Below, piece after piece: positions 46,899-57,143 of a stretch of 64,000 bases of DNA. The stretch lies in NCBI GenBank assembly GCA_902581285.1, contig CACHNP010000001.1:1-64000 (forward strand), read 5' to 3'. The notes beneath the pieces were generated by a model that saw nothing but the letters and a program-made list of their open reading frames with translations, searched no databases and was not told where the DNA came from. The position numbers and the translations under genes were made by a program. The DNA comes from an uncultured Gammaproteobacteria bacterium. Lineage in GTDB: Bacteria > Pseudomonadota > Gammaproteobacteria > Coxiellales > Coxiellaceae. Each line of letters starts with the position of its first letter. The stretch's first letter is position 1.

Positions 46899-47209
46899 GC
46901 AACTTCCTTATTTTTGATTGACCACTAGTTTTAGCACAAATAAGTCAAATTTTGATAAGTTTCCTTACTCATGCTTTTAGTACATTATCAATAATCAAAA
47001 AAAATAGCAAAACTTACCTATACGAGGTCGCTTCACAATGAAAAGTAAATATTATGACCATATTTTCACCCTTATTTCTTCCAGAGCACGTCATCCGACA
47101 GCAAAAATTACCTAACCGTCAAAAAAAAGCATGCTTTATCATGCAGGAGTAATACTCGAAACCACACTGTGACTCAACTCGATAGCGTGAGCGGTGTCGT
47201 CAAATCCTA
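46899..47209. other. Gene-free stretch with one terminator
   Basis: About 310 bp between a lipoprotein gene and elaA. It holds the terminator at 47121-47144 and presumably the lipoprotein promoter. No convincing reading frame or other structure was seen. Confidence 0.5.
47121..47144 (-). terminator. Intrinsic terminator of rdgB-elaA
   Basis: On the minus strand GCATG and CATGC form a 5-bp stem with a 6-nt loop, followed by eight Ts, about 66 nt after the elaA-like stop. Confidence 0.7.
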
Positions 47210-47653
47210 TCAACCGGCTAATAAATAACGCATTTCGACAGGCTGATTTTTTGCCAGGAATTCTGACGTATTGGCAATCACACCAAAATCGCATTTTTTA
47301 TAGAAATCCAACGCGCCCGGCCACACTTGAACGCCAATATCCAAGCCAGGATAACTTTTTTGAAGATTTTCCAACGTTTTCCGAATCATCATACGACCCA
47401 GCCCTCGACGACGATATTGAGGTAAGACGACCAAGCGATCAATGTAAAGACACTCGTCCTTCAAATAAACGCGCAGATAGGCAATTAAATTCCCATTCTC
47501 ATATCCCAGCAAGTGTTTTGACTGAAGATCCAAATCATCAATATCACGCCACAAAGCACCGTGCTCTAAATGGAACACATTCTCTCTCACTTGCAAAATA
47601 TCATACACTTCTTTTGGCGATAATTCGGCAAAGGGCAACCACTGGTATTTCAT
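47210..47653 (-). CDS. ElaA-like GNAT acetyltransferase
   Basis: This 147-residue Gcn5-type N-acetyltransferase transfers acetyl from acetyl-CoA to an unknown amine. The ElaA layout is clear: SPKEVYDILQVRENVFHLEH, DLQSKHLLGYENGNLIAYLRV, the acetyl-CoA loop VLPQYRRRGLGR, and FYKKCDFG near the end. It overlaps the rdgB stop by 4 bp (translational coupling). Confidence 0.85.
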   Translation of the reverse strand: MKYQWLPFAELSPKEVYDILQVRENVFHLEHGALWRDIDDLDLQSKHLLGYENGNLIAYLRVYLKDECLYIDRLVVLPQYRRRGLGRMMIRKTLENLQKSYPGLDIGVQVWPGALDFYKKCDFGVIANTSEFLAKNQPVEMRYLLAG

Positions 47654-48252
47654 TTCTCCACCTCGCGTATAAAATCACGGAACGCGGACATGGCTTGACC
47701 TCGGTGACTGATTTGATTTTTTATATCCAGACTTAACTCTGCAGCAGAACAATCGTGCGTTGGTACATAGAACACGGGATCATACCCAAAACCATCCGAC
47801 CCTTGTGGCTCCGTAAGTATCCTTCCCTGCCAAACACCATGAAACACATCAGGTAGCGGGTGAGTAGCATGAGGCAGATAAACAATCACCGAGTGAAAAC
47901 AAGCAACACGCTTGTCTTTCTGCAAATGAACCATGTTCTTAAGCAAACAGTTCACATTTTCTTGATCCGTTGCACCATCGCGCGCGTAACGCGCTGAGAT
48001 AATCCCAGGAGCGCCAGCAAGCGCCGGCACAGACAGACCAGAGTCATCAGCCAAAGCAGGTTTACCTGTTTGCTGACTAGCATGACGCGCCTTTGCGATA
48101 GCATTTTCGACAAAAGTTGTTCCTAGCTCATCCACTGACTCAACACATAACTCTTTCTGTGGAATGAACCGAATTCCTGAGAGATCCTCAGCCAGTTTAT
48201 TCATCTCCCTTATTTTTCCAGCGTTACCCGTCGCCAGAACAACCTCTAACAT
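47650..48252 (-). CDS. rdgB: XTP/dITP pyrophosphatase RdgB
   Basis: RdgB hydrolyses dITP, XTP and related non-canonical nucleotides to keep them out of DNA. The chain begins LEVVLATGNAGKIREM, followed by TTFVENAIAKARHAS, PALADDSGLSVPAL, GSDGFGYDPVFYVP and SHRGQAM, all diagnostic. It is 200 residues long with an AGGAG ribosome binding site. It is first in a two-gene run with the ElaA-like gene. Confidence 0.96.
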   Translation of the reverse strand: MLEVVLATGNAGKIREMNKLAEDLSGIRFIPQKELCVESVDELGTTFVENAIAKARHASQQTGKPALADDSGLSVPALAGAPGIISARYARDGATDQENVNCLLKNMVHLQKDKRVACFHSVIVYLPHATHPLPDVFHGVWQGRILTEPQGSDGFGYDPVFYVPTHDCSAAELSLDIKNQISHRGQAMSAFRDFIREVEK

Positions 48253-48434
48253 CGCAAGCTCCTTCGCATTTAAAAATTGATTTACCTAATTAGAATATTA
48301 AAATCCAACGCAATGTGATAGTAAAAAAAAGAGATTTTGTTTAGATAATTTTGACTTAATCTTAGTTTGATTCTTAAATAAACAAACCGCACTTCAAACT
48401 CGCCGTGATTCCGACCTGTTAACAACCGAGTAAC

Positions 48435-50255
48435 TTATATACCGATGGATAAACGTGTTTGAGACCTTACCGCTGGTAGGTCACTACCATCAATATATCG
48501 CTCAAACGCTTCACCATCGAGTTCTTTCGGAAAAAGAAACGATCTTATCACTGGGCTAACACGCAATTCAATAAATAAACGCTCTGCAACACTCATAGAC
48601 TGCCCAGTAACACCATTCGGTAGCATCAATTTCAATAATAATGGTTCCAATACAGATCTGATTGAGCGCAGTGTATTCATTCCTAATGAAAATTGCATAC
48701 ACCACTGCAACAATGGATTAAAATATTTCAAAGCATCATCAAATCCCAGCACGTCCATGTGAGACTGATTCAAGAGTCGCTTCGACTTGCAAAAAGACAG
48801 CACCAACGTTGCGACTAAACACGTCAATGGTGGAAATCGAATTTCAAACGCACTCCCACTGGTTGATAAACTAGCATCGACGCAAACGCGAATCAGTTCG
48901 GTACTGGAAGATTGAAACAACCGCCATTGTAATGCAAGAAAAAACCCTTGAGATAATGTGGCTTGAGTGATTGCATCGAGTAAGTAAGTGTTTCCACGTT
49001 GTATAAACACATCAATCAAAGCACATAAAAAAGCTCGATGTTGAACAGCTGACCGTGTGGCTGATAGTCGTTCAACAGAAACTAACCAAGCAGCCACAGA
49101 CTGTCGGGAAATTAGAAAACCATCATTCCATGTTTTCATGAGACCAGACAACACACTGTCTACTTGCTGTTTGAACATAAAATTTGTTTTTAGAGAACAC
49201 CAAGTCGCTAAAGGCAATTCAGACACGATACAACAATATAAATCCATCAATCGCAAACCAACCCCATCACCCAGTCGAGCATTATCAGTTTGACTGTCAT
49301 ACCCTACTTGATAAACATGACGTAAAAACCACTGATTTAATGCCAAACATAAATTCAGCAATTCAACTTGCTCAAATTGTTTAAAATAGCTAACCACAAA
49401 CTGACAACACTCTTTTAGCTCGACAATATCTCCCAACTCATAACGCTGGTACGGCAGGTTGTCAGTGAAAGTGTCTCTCTTTTTATCAAATGCAATAAGC
49501 ACAAACATGATCACATCAAGCGACTGAAAAAAGACACGATGCATTGAGGTTGTGTCTTCATAAAAATTATTTTGCTGAACATTAAATTGCGCAGTCAATG
49601 CAACCAATCGTAGACGTCGTAATGATTCGATTTCGTTAAGCTGCTGATACACACGCGGAAGTAGTGAATAACGGTTTGCATTGGCGCCACCACTTCGAGC
49701 GGTTGATGATTGACTTCTAAAAATCATGTTACTGTAATGAAGCGAAGCTTCAAAGGAATTGTGGTTAATCACACAGTCAAGCAACACCATAACAGGTAGA
49801 GACTGTGAAGAACCATAATCAATCATAACAACAAGATAATGAAAATCTAAAATATCATAGAACCTTTTCACCTGAGAGTGATCTTTGTATTTGACTTTAA
49901 GTTGATTGAGTAAAGTGAAAAACCTCACTCCGTGCTGCTGTAAAAATTGATTCTCCCAATCCACAGAAGGCGCGTCTTGTCTTTCGGCAACCAAACGAAA
50001 AAACAGACTCATCATGTCTCTCGCGTGATTGACCGCCAGGTCACCGCAAGAAAAAACTGACTTCGCGTGACTGGCAACCCACAGCAGAAAACCCAAATAA
50101 GTCTCCCAATTGCTATTATCAACAGCCATGCTAGTGACATCAGGGTATTCCTGACGAGGCAAGTGTAGGAAAATGGTCTGGGTGATATCTTCCCAGGTCG
50201 ACGTGTTGTTTTTCAAACCCGTACGTATCTTAAGATAGGCGCGAAGATCTTTCAT
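48435..50255 (-). CDS. Large orphan helical protein
   Basis: This 606-residue, Leu/Phe-rich soluble protein is not recognised. It is probably all alpha-helical, with no signal peptide and no clear membrane helix. Cysteines are scattered without clustering. GGGAG before the ATG supports expression. It stands alone between rdgB and a secreted-protein gene with gaps of about 180 and 300 bp, so it has its own promoter. It shares with the orphans at 1029, 21921 and 57355 the pattern of single insertion between housekeeping genes, but not their Lys-rich patches. Confidence 0.65.
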   Translation of the reverse strand: MKDLRAYLKIRTGLKNNTSTWEDITQTIFLHLPRQEYPDVTSMAVDNSNWETYLGFLLWVASHAKSVFSCGDLAVNHARDMMSLFFRLVAERQDAPSVDWENQFLQQHGVRFFTLLNQLKVKYKDHSQVKRFYDILDFHYLVVMIDYGSSQSLPVMVLLDCVINHNSFEASLHYSNMIFRSQSSTARSGGANANRYSLLPRVYQQLNEIESLRRLRLVALTAQFNVQQNNFYEDTTSMHRVFFQSLDVIMFVLIAFDKKRDTFTDNLPYQRYELGDIVELKECCQFVVSYFKQFEQVELLNLCLALNQWFLRHVYQVGYDSQTDNARLGDGVGLRLMDLYCCIVSELPLATWCSLKTNFMFKQQVDSVLSGLMKTWNDGFLISRQSVAAWLVSVERLSATRSAVQHRAFLCALIDVFIQRGNTYLLDAITQATLSQGFFLALQWRLFQSSSTELIRVCVDASLSTSGSAFEIRFPPLTCLVATLVLSFCKSKRLLNQSHMDVLGFDDALKYFNPLLQWCMQFSLGMNTLRSIRSVLEPLLLKLMLPNGVTGQSMSVAERLFIELRVSPVIRSFLFPKELDGEAFERYIDGSDLPAVRSQTRLSIGI

Positions 50256-50552
50256 ACTTCTCCCAAGTAGGCAAAATGCACTTTAGACTGTTCTTTCAAT
50301 AAAAAGATAAAATATTATAGATAAATTTACCACAGGGAATGAAAAAGGCAATAAATACAATAAAAAACACTGAAAAAGACGTCAGTTTGATCATTAAATA
50401 ATCATAAATACATCACAGGTCACGTCACTTGATCCTATTCGCCAGCAATACCGTATGTGGATATTTAAATTCAATGACACATATTACAAAACGATAACAA
50501 GCCAGTTTAAACAAAACGGTCACTAACCAATTTCAGTCGTATCAGCACAGCA

Positions 50553-51263
50553 TTACCAGCCACCGCCTTCATCAGGACGCACACAACATCCTTCATTCTC
50601 AATGTCAGTATGATTATCCAAGAACATGCTTAATGCATCAACAACACTTGCACCTTGAGTATGCCAGACTGCTAGAGCATCATTTTTTGCATTGGAACAT
50701 TTCGCAACTTTAATTCTAGCCTCATCCTCTGTGAGATAGCTCTTAAAATAATCTTTAGTATTCAACTTTCCTTCACCAAATAAACACTGATCATAAGAAA
50801 AACTTTGCTTGAAAGCAGTTTTCAGAATAGTAGCGAAGTTCCGGTTTTTTTGTGCCAACTTTTTAGTACCTGGAACTAAACTTGCAAGGGTATGATCTGG
50901 ATCATCAGCACAGGTGCTTTCAGCTAAATCAGTGCTTATTTGGCTTCCTAGTTTATCGAACGTCACTGCGTTGCTAATTAACGACCCCGCCAAATTAAGT
51001 TGACCTGTAGTGTAGCAATCACCAACATTATTACTTCCAAGTGGAACCATTAGCACATACGCAATAGCTACCAACCTTGCATCAGTAACAGGCACATCTG
51101 CCTTAGAGAGACAGCTCACGACATCATCAGGAGAGGGAGCAGAGCCTTCACCCATACAGCCTGTTACCGCTCCGAGTAATCCGTCGGCATTCATCCCAGC
51201 GAAAGACGCTTGTGAAAACAGACCACCAATCAGCACACCAACAAACAACCACTTCTTTATCAT
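50553..51263 (-). CDS. Cysteine-rich secreted protein
   Basis: This 236-residue protein has a signal peptide cleaved at SFA-GM. The mature chain has eight cysteines, the last two adjacent near the C-terminus (EGCCVRP), pointing to periplasmic or extracellular disulphides. The ATG at 51263, with GGAG 7 nt upstream, is preferred over a codon 27 residues earlier. Not recognised. The next gene upstream on this strand also encodes an exported protein (alpha/beta hydrolase), 165 bp away. Confidence 0.65.
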   Translation of the reverse strand: MIKKWLFVGVLIGGLFSQASFAGMNADGLLGAVTGCMGEGSAPSPDDVVSCLSKADVPVTDARLVAIAYVLMVPLGSNNVGDCYTTGQLNLAGSLISNAVTFDKLGSQISTDLAESTCADDPDHTLASLVPGTKKLAQKNRNFATILKTAFKQSFSYDQCLFGEGKLNTKDYFKSYLTEDEARIKVAKCSNAKNDALAVWHTQGASVVDALSMFLDNHTDIENEGCCVRPDEGGGW

Positions 51264-51428
51264 AGCAACTCTCCATGTTACACGCCCGCACCTGTACAAT
51301 ATTATACCATCTTTTGAGTTGATGCAATGTAACACCGTCATCACTAAAATAAAGCTAATATACCACCCGCTCCATACTGCCCGAATCCATTCTTCACGAT
51401 ATGGGTTTTTACAATACCCCGACTGACG

Positions 51429-52736
51429 TTACGAACCTTTTTTAATTTGTTCAATGAATGGATGCACTATGTTATTCATCATTCGATCAAAATATTTATT
51501 TTCTGCGGGCCTGTAGGTCTTCATATCTGGATCAAGCGCATTTCCCGTGTGCCATGAACGTAAATTTTCACTACACATTTTCTCAATCTCTGAAGTTGTA
51601 TGAGAATGAGAAAATTCTAATGAAACCATTTTATTTTTTATGATTTCAGCAACGGGAGTATACTTGCAATAATAATTCCGCGAATTAATAAATTCATTGC
51701 CAGGCGCAATGGTGATGCCCGTATGACCATGATGAGGCCACGACGTTGTAAGCACCGTGGTCAAACCGGTACTAGGCTGTTCGATCACACTATTTATTTT
51801 ACCATCACCTGATGGTACTTGAGGAGGAATTAAATAAATGTGCGTGTGGTTAGAGTTGTGAGCTAACAACTTCACCGTCGTTTGCGTGTCAATTACGTCG
51901 TCATCTTCAGCAGCGATAACAAGCATGGGTATTTGACGCACTTCTTTTGATGCCCGCTCCCACTTTGCCCGCGTCAGACCAGCCAAGTCTGAAAACTGCA
52001 CCAGCTCGTTAACGACATTAGTTCGAGTTTCAAACGGATTCGTCTCTTGTAGCCTTCTTGGAAAAAAATCAATGGAAAAAAAATATAAAAAACGTGCTAA
52101 CCACACTTTCAATCTTTCCTTATAACGTGTTCCTGGGGCAAACAACACAACCCCATCTGGGTAATTGCGAGGGTCTAAATCCGTGAGCAAATTCAGAGCC
52201 AAAGTTCCACCGGTTGAGTACCCGACAATAATAGTTTTATCAGGAGCAAGCGTGTTCTTCAAATACAAATAGGCGTTCTTGGTTGAGGTCACCCAATCCT
52301 GATAATGCACATTTACAGCATCGTCCAATGTCGTGGCGTGCCCGGCCATAATCGGCGCAAAAATAAACGCGCACTTATCTCGCTGCTGTATTGATTTACT
52401 GATGTCCCGCATGTTTGATGGGTTCACTGCCAAGCCATGTAACAACAAAAAGCCGGTAACCTTATCACAACTTGCTTTGGGCTTGACATAAAACGGGTAG
52501 GCGTATTTTCTCTCTCTTTCTGTACCAACATGATGATTCTTATCCAGGTATTTAACAGAGCGGGCAACATACCTCTCAATGGTATCGCCCTTCTTAAAGA
52601 CCAGTGCATTTCTGACTGCGCCTTGCGCAAATGTCATTGTGTTCAAACATAATAGAGTAAGCAAAAGCATGAGTACGCCAGGACGTCGCCCCTGAAAAAA
52701 AGAAAAAAAATCACGCCAACAACTCTCACGCCTCAT
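51429..52736 (-). CDS. Exported alpha/beta hydrolase (putative esterase/lipase)
   Basis: This 435-residue protein has an N-terminal signal or anchor (about residues 19-38, ending FAQG). The hydrolase core shows the oxyanion motif LLLHGLAVN (H100-G101), the nucleophile elbow VGYSTGG (S174), a catalytic Asp candidate in VIAAEDDDVIDT, and a His in WPHHGHTGI. A C-terminal extension of about 90 residues follows. The ATG at 52736 is set by GGGAG. The substrate is unknown: an ester or lipid of the envelope or surroundings. It is on the same strand as, and 165 bp from, a Cys-rich secreted protein. Confidence 0.78.
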   Translation of the reverse strand: MRRESCWRDFFSFFQGRRPGVLMLLLTLLCLNTMTFAQGAVRNALVFKKGDTIERYVARSVKYLDKNHHVGTERERKYAYPFYVKPKASCDKVTGFLLLHGLAVNPSNMRDISKSIQQRDKCAFIFAPIMAGHATTLDDAVNVHYQDWVTSTKNAYLYLKNTLAPDKTIIVGYSTGGTLALNLLTDLDPRNYPDGVVLFAPGTRYKERLKVWLARFLYFFSIDFFPRRLQETNPFETRTNVVNELVQFSDLAGLTRAKWERASKEVRQIPMLVIAAEDDDVIDTQTTVKLLAHNSNHTHIYLIPPQVPSGDGKINSVIEQPSTGLTTVLTTSWPHHGHTGITIAPGNEFINSRNYYCKYTPVAEIIKNKMVSLEFSHSHTTSEIEKMCSENLRSWHTGNALDPDMKTYRPAENKYFDRMMNNIVHPFIEQIKKGS

Positions 52737-52829
52737 CACAAATCTCCCTGTCTATTTAGCGCCGTTATTCAACATCAGTATCGCTATTACAACAGTGCAG
52801 CGACACCCATAGAACAACACTACAAAATA

Positions 52830-54548
52830 TCACACCAGTTCGTATGGTACGTATTCAGGTGCCCAGAATAATGCCTCGATACGATGCGCCCAATCGGTTA
52901 TCCCTTCGATCGTAGCCAACCCCTCCTTCTCCGCTTGAATGGCCACAGCAACAGCAATAGCTCGACTCACATCATGAACTTGATCAAAGTCAGGCAAGAC
53001 CGGTGCGTCGGAATCTTTTAAAATCGGCGCAAACTCACTTAAAGCTTCACATGCCGCCACGATCATGGCATCACTGACCCGACTGGCTTTTGATGCAATC
53101 ACACCCAATCCTAGCCCAGGAAAAATAAATGCGTTATTGCACTGCGCCACTCGCACCAGCGATTGTTCAAATTTCACTGGAGGGAACGGACTACCTGCTG
53201 CCACAATGGCTTTACCCGCGGTCCAGTGAATCAAATCATGCGGCGTTGCCTCCGCTTTCGACGTGGGGTTGGATAAAGGAAAAATAATCGGTCGTTCGCA
53301 TTGCTCCGCCATGGATTTAACAATGTCTTCTGTAAACGCACCCGTAACGGTCGAACAGCCAATCAAGACAGTCGGCTTAACATGACGAACCACGTCCAAC
53401 AACGTGATATTTGTTAAGTCATCGCACTCCCACTCCACACACTCTGCCCGCTCACGCGCATAAGGTCGCTGAAATGACACCAGGGAATCCATATCATCGA
53501 CTAACAAACCTGGCCGATCAATCAACCAAAAACAGCGTCGCGCCTGCTCTTCAGTCAGACCTGACGCAATCATGAGTTGGCACATTTGATCTGCGATCCC
53601 CACACCAGCCGTTCCCGCGCCAAAAAAGACAATGCGTTGTTGTGTGGGGTCAGCTTTGATCGACTTAAGCGCAGCCATCAAACATGCCGTCGCCGTGGCC
53701 CCTGTGCCCTGCATATCATCATTAAAAGTGCACATTCGATCACGAAAACGATTTAAATTTCGCCGCGCATTATCCCGCCCAAAGTCCTCCCAGTGTAAAT
53801 AAATAGTCGGGTACTTCTGCCGTATCACCGCCACGCATTCATCAATAAAAGTATCGTATGCTTCACCCGTGACACGCTCATGACGCAAGCCCAAGTACAT
53901 GGGGTCATCTAACAGCGAACGATTATTGGTACCCACATCAATCTGAATCGGTAGCACGCGACGTGGATTCACCCCCCCGCATAACGTGTACACCATCAAC
54001 TTACCCACGCAGATATCAATGCCACCCACACCCCAATCACCGATACCCAGCACACCTTCACCATCAGAAATAATAATCAAATCCACATCAGGATAAGAAA
54101 TGGCCTCCATCACTTTATGCAACTGCCCACGATCAGAATAAGAAAAATGCAGTCCTCTAGGTAAATCAAATTGAAAACTGTAATTCATGACTGCTCGCCC
54201 AATGGTGGGCGTATAAACAATCGGTAGCATTTCCTTAATGTGCTCCATCGCCAAACGATAAAAGACGGTATTATTTTGCTGCTTTAATCGATTGAGAAAA
54301 TTATTTTTATCTAAGTCTGATTCAATTTTTTGGAACTGAGCATAATAACGCGCAACTTGTTGATCCAGTGATTCAATTTCATCGGGTAACTTACCGACCA
54401 AGCCAAAGGTGTCTCGTTCTTCGCGCGTGAACGCAGAACCTTTATTAATTTCTGGTATAGCCATCAGATACTTGCCTTTATGCGCTGTTTGAATCTTTAC
54501 AACACGACCAGCATTATCCGTCACTTCTTTAAACTTAAAATCACTCAT
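52830..54548 (-). CDS. maeA: NAD-dependent malic enzyme
   Basis: Malic enzyme decarboxylates malate to pyruvate with NAD reduction, feeding pyruvate from the TCA cycle. The 572-residue length and blocks YTPTIGRAVMNYS, RGLHFSYSDRGQ, ISDGEGVLGIGDWG, IQIDVGTNN, HWEDFGRDNARRNLNRFRD and the NAD site FFGAGTAGVGIADQM define the large (SfcA/MaeA) class. Metal ligands around FNDDMQGTGA are intact. GGTGGAG precedes the ATG. It stands alone. Confidence 0.95.
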   Translation of the reverse strand: MSDFKFKEVTDNAGRVVKIQTAHKGKYLMAIPEINKGSAFTREERDTFGLVGKLPDEIESLDQQVARYYAQFQKIESDLDKNNFLNRLKQQNNTVFYRLAMEHIKEMLPIVYTPTIGRAVMNYSFQFDLPRGLHFSYSDRGQLHKVMEAISYPDVDLIIISDGEGVLGIGDWGVGGIDICVGKLMVYTLCGGVNPRRVLPIQIDVGTNNRSLLDDPMYLGLRHERVTGEAYDTFIDECVAVIRQKYPTIYLHWEDFGRDNARRNLNRFRDRMCTFNDDMQGTGATATACLMAALKSIKADPTQQRIVFFGAGTAGVGIADQMCQLMIASGLTEEQARRCFWLIDRPGLLVDDMDSLVSFQRPYARERAECVEWECDDLTNITLLDVVRHVKPTVLIGCSTVTGAFTEDIVKSMAEQCERPIIFPLSNPTSKAEATPHDLIHWTAGKAIVAAGSPFPPVKFEQSLVRVAQCNNAFIFPGLGLGVIASKASRVSDAMIVAACEALSEFAPILKDSDAPVLPDFDQVHDVSRAIAVAVAIQAEKEGLATIEGITDWAHRIEALFWAPEYVPYELV

Positions 54549-54976
54549 ACTCCACCACCAATTATTGCAATCAAAACCCAGAGAGTCTTAGTATATCGCA
54601 TGCGTTATCACATCGCCATTAGGGTAAAACCAATCGCTCGAGCGACTAGACCTCCCAAAAATAGCACCCCGCCAAATAAAACAAAAACTCACCCTTTGAA
54701 TGACTGATATGATAAATTACTGTCTATTTTTGTATTTTTTTCGAGGTTTGTACGCTCTGATTGCAAGCCACCAAAAAAGTTCCAATAACTTTTTTTTTGC
54801 AGTAGAGAGAAACCAGACGTTTTTTTTGTTTCAAATGACAACTCGAACGTGCCATACTGAGACCAACCATTGCGACGACATTGTAGAACCACAGACTCAA
54901 ATTTCAACACGTGACTTTCTCCCCGATACCAACATACAATAAATTACCTTCAACACGACAACCATACCCGCCGCCA
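54549..54976. other. Gene-free stretch between malic enzyme and prmC
   Basis: About 430 bp, AT-rich, with no convincing gene. A weak A/T-only hairpin (about 54773-54799; AAAAAAGTT with AACTTTTTT around 5 nt) could terminate either strand and may serve prmC. A 73-codon frame on the minus strand and an 80-codon frame on the plus strand overlap here, but neither has a ribosome binding site. The promoter of maeA must be at its left side. Confidence 0.4.
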
Positions 54977-55816
54977 TCACAAAAAACAAACCACGAAACG
55001 ATCCACTCCGGCTAAATCAGTATGACTACAGACTTCTTTAAAGCCGCGTTTTTTCGCCATCATCACGATTCGCTCCGCTTGATCATAACCGTGCTCGATC
55101 AGTAGTAAGCCATTATCAACCAGAAAATTAGGCGCTTTTTCAATGATCAAGCGAATATCATCCAAGCCATCAGAACCAGACACCAACGCAGACAATGGCT
55201 CAAAAGCCAACCTCGACAAATGCGGATCCTGCTGAGCAACATAAGGGGGGTTCGACACGATAACATCAAAGCGCTGCGTCTGCGATAAAGCAGCATACCA
55301 ATCCGAGCGAACCAACGTCACATTATCACAGCCAACGCGCTGACGATTACGTTCAGCAACAACCAAGGCCGCCTCACTAACGTCCGTTGCCACCACGGAC
55401 CAGCTCGGACAAGCATGCGCTAACGCCAACGCAATAGCACCACTACCCGTTCCCAAATCCAAAATCTGAGCTGAACTAGCTTGATTGCCATGACTCAGGA
55501 CATAATCGACCAGGCACTCGGTTTCCGGTCGTGGCACTAAGACATCTGGACAAACCTCGAGCTGAAGATCGAAAAACCCTTTACTTCCAACCAGGTAAGC
55601 GACGGGTTCGCCCTGCTGCCGACGAAGAACCAGAGACTCAAATTGCCGCACTTGCTCCTCATTCAGCCGAGCATCAGGATAGGCAAAAAGCCAAGAACGC
55701 GGCTTTTTGATCACCCAGCACAATAAAATTTGCGCATCCAATTCAGCAGTCGTCGATACCTGCTGGCATTGATTAACCGCAATTTGTATTAAATCTTGAA
55801 CACTTTTTTCTCCCAT
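54977..55816 (-). CDS. prmC: Peptide chain release factor glutamine methyltransferase
   Basis: PrmC methylates the Gln of the GGQ motif in RF1 and RF2, speeding release. The N-terminal helical domain is followed by the Rossmann methyltransferase with LDLGTGSGAIALALA and the substrate motif VSNPPYV. The 279-residue chain begins at the ATG 55816; upstream TTG/GTG codons are possible, since no clear ribosome binding site is present. It normally follows prfA directly, but here three opposite-strand genes lie in between. Confidence 0.93.
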   Translation of the reverse strand: MGEKSVQDLIQIAVNQCQQVSTTAELDAQILLCWVIKKPRSWLFAYPDARLNEEQVRQFESLVLRRQQGEPVAYLVGSKGFFDLQLEVCPDVLVPRPETECLVDYVLSHGNQASSAQILDLGTGSGAIALALAHACPSWSVVATDVSEAALVVAERNRQRVGCDNVTLVRSDWYAALSQTQRFDVIVSNPPYVAQQDPHLSRLAFEPLSALVSGSDGLDDIRLIIEKAPNFLVDNGLLLIEHGYDQAERIVMMAKKRGFKEVCSHTDLAGVDRFVVCFL

Positions 55817-55939
55817 AAGCAGCACATAACCCCACAACTCGATTTATTTGCAAATAACACAATTTCAGGTAAAATCCAGAAAGAGCAGTTAGTTTGATTG
55901 AATAACAGTCTACACAAAAAACACCCAGGAGAAAACACC

Positions 55940-57091
55940 ATGACACGCACTCACCACATCATTCTTTCCATGATTTGCGCAACCACATTGCTTCTTGGCG
56001 GCTGTGCTTCAATGAGCAGAACCCAGTGCCAACAAATCGGCTGGGAACAGGAAGGAATAAATGATGCGAACAGAGGGCTGCCACCTCAAAGCTTGTCTCA
56101 GTACAATGTGTGCGTCAAGCACTATGGCATCCCTATCAATCACAAACTGTATCATCAAGGGTGGGTCACGGGTCGTAATCAATACTGCATCCCGACTAAC
56201 GCCAAAACGAAAGGCGACACCAACAACACTAACGTTGGGATCTGCACCGATGGTAATTTCAAGCAAAGCACACAATTTAAAGACAACTTCAAGGAAGGTT
56301 TAATTTCCTACTGGCAGCGAACAGGTAAAGCTGATGGTACAAACGGAAACTCAAAACGAGATTATTCTGCCTATATTTCAATTTACACAAAGTTAGGAAT
56401 TGAATACAACCCAACTGAAGACTACGATAACACCTGGATAAAAGGAATAAATCTGTACTGCACAAAAACGCAAGGTAAGACAACAGGCGAAAACGGACAG
56501 CCTTATAACACGGTTTGCGATTCCAGCAATAACAAAGAACAGTACGAAGCCGGTTGGGACGACGGCTCAAAAAAATTCAAAGCGAAAAACTGCACACCTT
56601 GCAAAGGGTACTCTTTCGGTTTAAGTGGAACGCCACTACCAACACTATGCAAGAACGACAATACCACACCCATCGCTTATAGCTCAGGAAAAAAAATAAA
56701 CTTAATTTCAACCCAACAATCAAAACAGTTGCAACAAGCACGTATACAAAGACGCAACATGCGAGGACAAAACGCTGCTCTTACTCAAAGCATAATATCC
56801 ACTCACAGCGCTATTGTGATACTACAGCAGACGCGCAGCAACGACATCATTCAACTCAACAATTTTCAACCAAATATGCCACAGTATCAGCAACTACAAA
56901 AAAAAATACAAGGCGAATACAATAACATAATTTCGTTGCAAAACAATTTAATATCATATCAAAATCAACAAGCCGCTGTACAACGAAGGATAACTTTGCT
57001 TTCAAGATCTATCGCAAATATTCAGTCTAAAATAAACTTAACACAAATAGAGTCGCAAAAAATATTAGCTCGATACTGCAGCAGGCCATAG
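55940..57091 (+). CDS. DUF2799-like lipoprotein with coiled-coil C-terminus
   Basis: This product of 383 residues has a signal peptide and lipobox LLGGC (Cys22). The mature part contains three repeats of the DUF2799 pattern (W..G..DANRG, C..G......Y..GW..GRN.YC; for example QIGWEQEGINDANRG, YHQGWVTGRNQYC, WIKGINLYC). Residues about 265-380 form a Gln/Asn-rich coiled coil. AGGAG is spaced for the ATG at 55940, not the TTG 14 codons earlier. DUF2799 proteins are outer-membrane lipoproteins of unknown role. It is the first of three genes between prmC and prfA. Confidence 0.7.
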   Translation: MTRTHHIILSMICATTLLLGGCASMSRTQCQQIGWEQEGINDANRGLPPQSLSQYNVCVKHYGIPINHKLYHQGWVTGRNQYCIPTNAKTKGDTNNTNVGICTDGNFKQSTQFKDNFKEGLISYWQRTGKADGTNGNSKRDYSAYISIYTKLGIEYNPTEDYDNTWIKGINLYCTKTQGKTTGENGQPYNTVCDSSNNKEQYEAGWDDGSKKFKAKNCTPCKGYSFGLSGTPLPTLCKNDNTTPIAYSSGKKINLISTQQSKQLQQARIQRRNMRGQNAALTQSIISTHSAIVILQQTRSNDIIQLNNFQPNMPQYQQLQKKIQGEYNNIISLQNNLISYQNQQAAVQRRITLLSRSIANIQSKINLTQIESQKILARYCSRP

Positions 57092-57143
57092 ATTCAACTA
57101 AAATCATACCTATTGCAGCGAGATAAAAGCTACCCTGCATTAA

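Noticed and set aside
47194-47736. Plus-strand frame of 180 codons
   Set aside because: Lies fully opposite the clear ElaA-like and RdgB genes and has no recognisable content.
54689-54942. Overlapping frames of 73 and 80 codons in the maeA-prmC gap
   Set aside because: No ribosome binding site, no recognisable domain, and they overlap each other on opposite strands.
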